This document shows, one piece after another, positions 59,914-64,000 of a stretch of 64,000 nt of DNA. The DNA is taken from NCBI GenBank assembly GCA_019419995.1, contig JAHZHZ010000005.1:5274-69273 (forward strand), read 5' to 3'. The DNA is from Clostridiales bacterium. Lineage in GTDB: Bacteria > Bacillota > Clostridia > Christensenellales > Aristaeellaceae. Numbering within the stretch: position 1 is the first letter of the stretch; every line of letters begins with the position of its first letter. The notes under the pieces were generated by a model, which did no database searches, was not told the DNA's origin, and saw only the letters and a list, made by a program, of their open reading frames with translations. Made by a program: the position numbers and the translations under genes.

Positions 59914-59960
59914 TTGACAAAAAGAATGAGTTATGCTAGAATTCAATTGTTAGTAAACAA
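59914..59960 (+). promoter_or_regulatory. Promoter and possible ROK operator
   Basis: TTGACA (59914-59919), 17 bp, TAGAAT (59937-59942). Downstream, TTGTT (59947-59951) and AACAA (59956-59960) form a short inverted repeat near the start site, the sort of AT-rich site XylR/NagC-type ROK repressors bind; the operator is speculative. Confidence 0.6.
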
Positions 59961-59988
59961 ACATAATTAAAGGTGAAGAGAAACCATT

Positions 59989-61167
59989 ATGAAGGAAGCG
60001 GGTACGCCGGAAAAAATCGGCGAATTAAATCGAAAGCTCATACTCGAATATGTGCGGAAGCATGGGCCGGTTTCCCGTGCAGATATACGCAGGGGCTTGG
60101 GAATGAGTTTTCCAACCGTATCAGCCAACGTGAAGTTGTTATTGGAGGGCAACTATCTGTTGGAGATTGGAGACGGAGATAACCCTATTGGGAGAAAATC
60201 CACACTGCTTGCATTCAACTGCCGAAGGGTATATGTGCTGGGAATTGACATGGGTCGCTCGGAAATTCGAGTGATGCTTGCCGATCTATATGGTGAGGAA
60301 ATTGCCTATTTGAAAGAGGCAAATGTGGATAATAGTACTGGGGATCAGGGAGTTTGCAGGCAGCTGTTGCGAATGGTGGATGAAGTTGTCGCCCAGGGAG
60401 GCATTCAGCAGAACGAGCTGCAGTGCATCTGCATGGGGATCCCGGGCATTTGCGATCGCCAAAGTGGGAAACTGAAATTAGCACCCTTTGTGCGAACGCT
60501 TGATCTTAAAGAGATTTGCGATTCCCTGAGGCAACATTATCAGGCCCCCGTACTGATGGACAACAGTGTCAATTACGGAGCAATCGGAGAAAAGTGGAGA
60601 GGAGTAGCTCAGGATTATCGGAATATCGTCTACATTAACTATGGTGTTGGCTTGGGTGCCGCCCTTATTTTAAATAATGAACTCTATCATGGCCTGGACA
60701 ATGCAGCTGGAGAAATTGGCTTTATGGTGCCCGGGAAGGAATTTTTGCGGGATGAATTTGATGAGCAGGGCGTGCTGGAAGAATTAATATCCGGGAAACG
60801 AATCGTTGAAATGCTCAGCCAACAGAATACGGGTTCCGATATCAAAAATCTGGAGCATGTTTCTTCTCAGGAAAAGGAAATGTTTGAAGTCATTCAACAC
60901 CGGATTGCCGAGACCGTTGGAATGGTTTTGATTAATATTACCGCCGTATTTAATGAAGAGATTATTGTAATCGGCGGTGGTCTTGGAAATCTGATGGGGG
61001 AGAAGTTTCTTCCAGTGTGGCAGGATATGCTTCAAAAGCACGTTCCGTATGTGCCTAAAATTGAAACTTCGCGCTTGCAGCATCGCGCCAATATTCTCGG
61101 CGCCATTGCCGTTGCCATCAGGTATGTAAATGATTCTGAGATCGAAGTAGCTAAGTCGGAAGAATAA
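59989..61167 (+). CDS. ROK-family transcriptional regulator (NagC/XylR type)
   Basis: A 392-residue ROK protein. An N-terminal winged helix (KLILEYVRKHGPVSRADIRRGLGMSFPTVSANV) precedes the sugar-kinase-like ROK domain (YVLGIDMGRSEIRVML, CICMGIPGICDRQSGKL, NAAGEIGF, IIVIGGGLGN). The kinase DxGxT phosphate loop is DMGRS and the usual Cys-rich zinc motif is not seen, so it is a sensor rather than an enzyme. It lies just before the isomerase gene and is closely similar to the partial ROK gene after it. Confidence 0.9.
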   Translation: MKEAGTPEKIGELNRKLILEYVRKHGPVSRADIRRGLGMSFPTVSANVKLLLEGNYLLEIGDGDNPIGRKSTLLAFNCRRVYVLGIDMGRSEIRVMLADLYGEEIAYLKEANVDNSTGDQGVCRQLLRMVDEVVAQGGIQQNELQCICMGIPGICDRQSGKLKLAPFVRTLDLKEICDSLRQHYQAPVLMDNSVNYGAIGEKWRGVAQDYRNIVYINYGVGLGAALILNNELYHGLDNAAGEIGFMVPGKEFLRDEFDEQGVLEELISGKRIVEMLSQQNTGSDIKNLEHVSSQEKEMFEVIQHRIAETVGMVLINITAVFNEEIIVIGGGLGNLMGEKFLPVWQDMLQKHVPYVPKIETSRLQHRANILGAIAVAIRYVNDSEIEVAKSEE

Positions 61168-61195
61168 GTTTTTGAATTCGCTATTTAAGGAAAAT

Positions 61196-61226
61196 GAACA
61201 TCAACCCATGAGGGGATGTTCTTTTC
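61196..61226 (+). terminator. Terminator after the first ROK gene
   Basis: GAACATC (61196-61202) and GATGTTC (61215-61221), extended by CCC/GGG inside, form a bulged stem followed by TTTT. Confidence 0.65.
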
Positions 61227-61346
61227 CCTAGATAGTTAGGAATCTATATTAAATAAATAGCGCATAAACTCGACGCCGGTAAGTGTGAACTTGCCGGTGG
61301 CGGGGCGGAAATAAAAAGGAAATTCACATGAAAGGAAGAGAAAGAA

Positions 61347-62726
61347 ATGATTCATGCAAAGGTTGGTTTTGTGGTATATGGAGTGCACAAAGACGGACTG
61401 TTGGACCCCATGGGGACGCCATTTATTGATCAAAGTGTAATCGATCGAAGCAAACAGGCGCTGAGAGACGCAGGTTTGGAACTGGTGGAGAATGATCTGA
61501 TTGTCGCCACAAAAAAAGAGGCGAGAGAAGTGATTCTTCCGCTGGCCAAGGATGATAGTGTAGATTGTCTGGTTCTGTTCTCGGGCACCTGGGTGTGGGC
61601 GGCACATATGATCGCAGCCATCCGAGAATATGCAAAGACGGGCAAGGGGATTGTGATCTGGACGTATCCGGGGTCCCAGGGATGGCGGCCGGTGGGCGGC
61701 CTGGTATTAAAGGCTGCGCTGAGTGAGATTGGAATTCCCTATCGTTACGTATACGGGAAAGCTGAGGATCAGGCAGATTTGAATCGGGTTGTGAGTTATT
61801 GCCAGGCTTCCGCAGTGAAGAACCGCATAAACATGACCACGTTGGCGGCCTTTGGTGGTCGGGGCATGGGTCAGACCTGCGGAGTTGCTGATCCGTCGCA
61901 ATGGATGAAGACCTTCGGCATTGATATTGATTCCCGAGATACAACTGAATTGCTCCAAAAAGCTAAAAGCGTGACGGACGAAGAGATCGCACAGGTCTAT
62001 CAGCTTATCGAAAAACGCTTTGCAGAACTTCCGGAGCAGAGTGACGTGACGGAACGCTCCATTCGCCTGTATGTTGCTCTCAAAAAAATGATGAAGGAAA
62101 ATGATTTTGACTTTTATACCATTCAGTCTTTCCCGGGCCTGGCGGATGATTATACGGCGTCGTGCTTTGCACAGAGCATGATGCTGGAGGATGGGGTACC
62201 AACTTCTACCCTTTCAGACTTTAATACCTGTCTGACGAGTATCCTCATGACCTGGCTGAGCAATGAGCGCACGTATTATGGAGATTTTCAGTGCATCAAT
62301 AAAGAAAACAATGAAATCAAGATCATTGGCGACGGTGCTGTACCGCCTTCGCTGGCCAATAAAAATGGAGCGCATTTTGCGCAACATGGAATTGCCACAG
62401 AGGGTGCCTCGGGAGGCCTGAGTGTAGAGGTAGTGTGCAAGTCGGGTAAAGGAGTATTGGGCCGGGTTTGCCGGGTCAATGGCAAGTTCCAGATGGTAGT
62501 TACCCGCTGCACGGTGCGGGAACCCAGCGATGAAGAATTGCAGCAGCGGCGTCAGGAGTGCGGCATACCGTTTTGGCCGCATGCGTTTGCCACGGCGGAA
62601 TGTGATATCGATACGTTGCTGGAATATTGGAACAACGAGTATGCATGCTTAGGTTATGGAGAACAGCTGTATCAGAATTTAATTGACTTTGCGCAGCTTA
62701 CGGGCATGGAAGTTATAGCTCTTTAA
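61347..62726 (+). CDS. L-fucose/L-arabinose isomerase-family protein
   Basis: A 459-residue member of the L-fucose/L-arabinose isomerase-like superfamily, aldose-ketose isomerases with a divalent metal. The N-terminal VGFVVYGVHKDGLLDP, the VLFSGTWVWAAHM segment and AFGGRGMGQTCGVADP are consistent with the fold; DGVPTSTLSDFNTCLTSIL marks the active-site half. Substrate is unknown. A short hairpin (CCGGTAAG/CTTGCCGG, 61276-61297) lies in the leader. It is flanked by two related ROK regulators, which probably control it. Confidence 0.84.
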   Translation: MIHAKVGFVVYGVHKDGLLDPMGTPFIDQSVIDRSKQALRDAGLELVENDLIVATKKEAREVILPLAKDDSVDCLVLFSGTWVWAAHMIAAIREYAKTGKGIVIWTYPGSQGWRPVGGLVLKAALSEIGIPYRYVYGKAEDQADLNRVVSYCQASAVKNRINMTTLAAFGGRGMGQTCGVADPSQWMKTFGIDIDSRDTTELLQKAKSVTDEEIAQVYQLIEKRFAELPEQSDVTERSIRLYVALKKMMKENDFDFYTIQSFPGLADDYTASCFAQSMMLEDGVPTSTLSDFNTCLTSILMTWLSNERTYYGDFQCINKENNEIKIIGDGAVPPSLANKNGAHFAQHGIATEGASGGLSVEVVCKSGKGVLGRVCRVNGKFQMVVTRCTVREPSDEELQQRRQECGIPFWPHAFATAECDIDTLLEYWNNEYACLGYGEQLYQNLIDFAQLTGMEVIAL

Positions 62727-62872
62727 AATCAAAACCAGTTATATGGGTTTTCACACGCCGTTTCTCAGCCGATAATATCAAACTAGTATAAATAATTATC
62801 GGTAAAAAATGCCTATTACAATACTTGTAATTTCTAAATTAGTGTATTAATGATAAAAAATTACAAAAAGTA

Positions 62873-62901
62873 TTGACATATAGGATAATAATTGATATAG
62901 T
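62873..62901 (+). promoter_or_regulatory. Sigma-A-type promoter of the second ROK gene
   Basis: TTGACA (62873-62878), 17 bp, TATAGT (62896-62901), about 54 bp before the start codon. Confidence 0.78.
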
Positions 62902-62954
62902 ATACTTATTAAAGTAACTATGGAAAATTGATTGAGAAGGGAATGTGGAAATCC

Positions 62955-64000
62955 ATGGTAGGCAAGCCGGAAATGTTGGCTGAAATGAATAAGAAGCTGA
63001 TCTTGGACTATCTGCGTAAGTGCGGACCACAGTCCCGTGCGGAGCTGAGTCGGAGCTTGGGGTTAAGCTTTCCATCCATTTCAGCTAACGTGGAATCCTT
63101 GCTAGAGAGTAAACTGATTACAATTGTTGAAGGGAATGTGTGCGAGGAAGTTGGAGCTGGAAGAAAGCCGGTGCTCTTTCGCTATAATTCGGAATGGGGG
63201 TACGTTGTTTCCATAGATTTAGGCAGATCCTGTTTGCGGATGATGATCTGTAATGTGGGTGGTGGAGAACTGGCAAAGGTTAATTTTCGCCTCAGTCAGT
63301 TTAAGGAAGACCAAATTATGGAAGAGATCGATCACCATTTCATTCAACTGTTGGAACAGACGGGGGTCCCGCTGGAAAAAGTGTGCTGCGTAAGCGTGGC
63401 TATGCCGGGCATCCTGGATGAGCGAACGGGGCGATTGGAGGCGGCGCCGTTTCTCAGTGAAACGCTTCGATCGAATCGCATTGACAGTTTCCTCTCGCAA
63501 AAATACGGGTTGCGTACCTGTATTGGCAATGCCGTCAATTTTGCCGCCATTGCCGAAAAGTGGCAGGGTGTAGGTGTAGAGTATTCGGATATTGTTTACG
63601 TAGACTGTGCGGTAGGACTGGGCAGCGCCTTGATTCTGGATGGAAAATTGGTGACGGGTTTTAATGGCGCGGCGGGAGAAATTGGCTATATGATTCCCGG
63701 CATTGCCTTTTGCCGAAAGGTTTATGACGAGGAAGGCGTGTTGGAAAAGATCCTGGCTGGATGCGAAGTGGAGCGCAGAATGGCACTTCTGTCTCAAAAC
63801 TCCAGCATTAATGCTCAGAATTTTTTCCCCGGATTGGAACAGATGCAGCGCAAACAGTATCTGGAGAATATTCGCGATTATCTCGCGATGACACTGGTCA
63901 ATCTGGTGGCTGTAATCAATCCTGAAATTGTCATTGTGGGCGGTGGCTTGGGTCAGTTCCTGATGAAGACCGAAAAGGTGTTTTTTGAGGAATTTCTCCG
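62955..64000 (+). CDS. ROK-family transcriptional regulator, second paralogue (3' end outside window)
   Basis: The open frame runs off the right edge after about 348 codons. The N-terminal winged helix (KLILDYLRKCGPQSRAEL, SLGLSFPSISANVESLL) is almost a copy of that in the ROK gene at 59989. The ROK domain follows (YVVSIDLGRSCLRMM, CVSVAMPGILDERTGRL, FNGAAGEIGYMIPG, IVIVGGGLGQFL). The ATG at 62955 aligns with the start of the paralogue; an ATG at 62943 would add four residues. Confidence 0.88.
   Translation, partial: MVGKPEMLAEMNKKLILDYLRKCGPQSRAELSRSLGLSFPSISANVESLLESKLITIVEGNVCEEVGAGRKPVLFRYNSEWGYVVSIDLGRSCLRMMICNVGGGELAKVNFRLSQFKEDQIMEEIDHHFIQLLEQTGVPLEKVCCVSVAMPGILDERTGRLEAAPFLSETLRSNRIDSFLSQKYGLRTCIGNAVNFAAIAEKWQGVGVEYSDIVYVDCAVGLGSALILDGKLVTGFNGAAGEIGYMIPGIAFCRKVYDEEGVLEKILAGCEVERRMALLSQNSSINAQNFFPGLEQMQRKQYLENIRDYLAMTLVNLVAVINPEIVIVGGGLGQFLMKTEKVFFEEFL

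Noticed and set aside
1..64000. CRISPR arrays, insertion sequences, prophage genes, rRNA operons
   Set aside because: No regularly spaced repeats, transposase, integrase, phage structural genes or rRNA sequence were recognised anywhere in the window.

Overview
The window looks like a chromosomal segment of an anaerobic, endospore-forming Clostridia-type Bacillota. Three things support this: the translation/RNA-processing cluster in canonical Firmicutes order, a SpoIIID orthologue together with a Spo0A-like protein, and glycolysis through a PPi-type phosphofructokinase. Base composition is moderate and Shine-Dalgarno sites are strong. Many starts are GTG or TTG, and near-consensus sigma-A promoters with 17-bp spacers precede many transcription units. 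Genus or family cannot be fixed from sequence reading alone.

Layout. (1) 1-7702 (+): end of infB, rbfA, a DHH phosphoesterase, truB, a short RibF (FAD synthetase domain only), rpsO, pnp and an M16 peptidase. (2) 7883-14599 (+): a LacI-type regulator and a sugar-type ABC uptake operon (binding protein, two permeases, FAD-dependent oxidoreductase, ATPase). An 18-bp perfect palindrome precedes the binding protein and a related site precedes the regulator. (3) 26027-14722 (-): a nine-gene purine operon purE-C-F-M-N-(purO-like)-purH(AICAR transformylase only)-D-L, with a consensus promoter and candidate PurR boxes. (4) 26261-36235: DUF554 protein, M20 peptidase homologue lacking usual ligands, a YtrA-type GntR/ABC module, a GH25-like/LysM protein, SpoIIID, an SH3 protein with an unusual His/Cys-rich C-terminus, a Cys-rich protein, a small membrane protein and an aldo/keto reductase. 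(5) 36351-40466: PPi-phosphofructokinase (+), then GAPDH and phosphopentomutase (-). (6) 47543-40471 (-): dipeptidase, Tet(M)-like GTPase, AI-2E-type transporter, two Cys-containing proteins (one U32), and a Spo0A-like regulator with a degenerate receiver. (7) 47869-53938 (+): a DUF3798 binding protein with a two-domain ATPase and two permeases; the first permease carries an extra extracytoplasmic domain of about 240 residues. (8) 54175-64000: tRNA-Ala(GGC), a decayed type I restriction specificity gene coupled to an unknown ORF, mutarotase, PIG-L deacetylase, diguanylate cyclase, AIM24 protein, and two paralogous ROK regulators flanking an L-fucose/L-arabinose isomerase-family enzyme; the second ROK gene runs off the window.

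How the genes fit together. The purine operon encodes nearly the whole path from PRPP to IMP, with the bifunctional PurH apparently replaced by a separate transformylase and a PurO-like cyclohydrolase. Two ABC uptake systems, the isomerase and the mutarotase suggest a carbohydrate scavenger. The sporulation-linked genes cluster around 30-34 kb. The most unusual observations are the permease with a large inserted domain next to a DUF3798 binding protein, the Spo0A-like protein without a normal phosphorylation pocket, the degenerate GH25-LysM protein beside spoIIID, and the PurO-type route in a bacterial purine operon.
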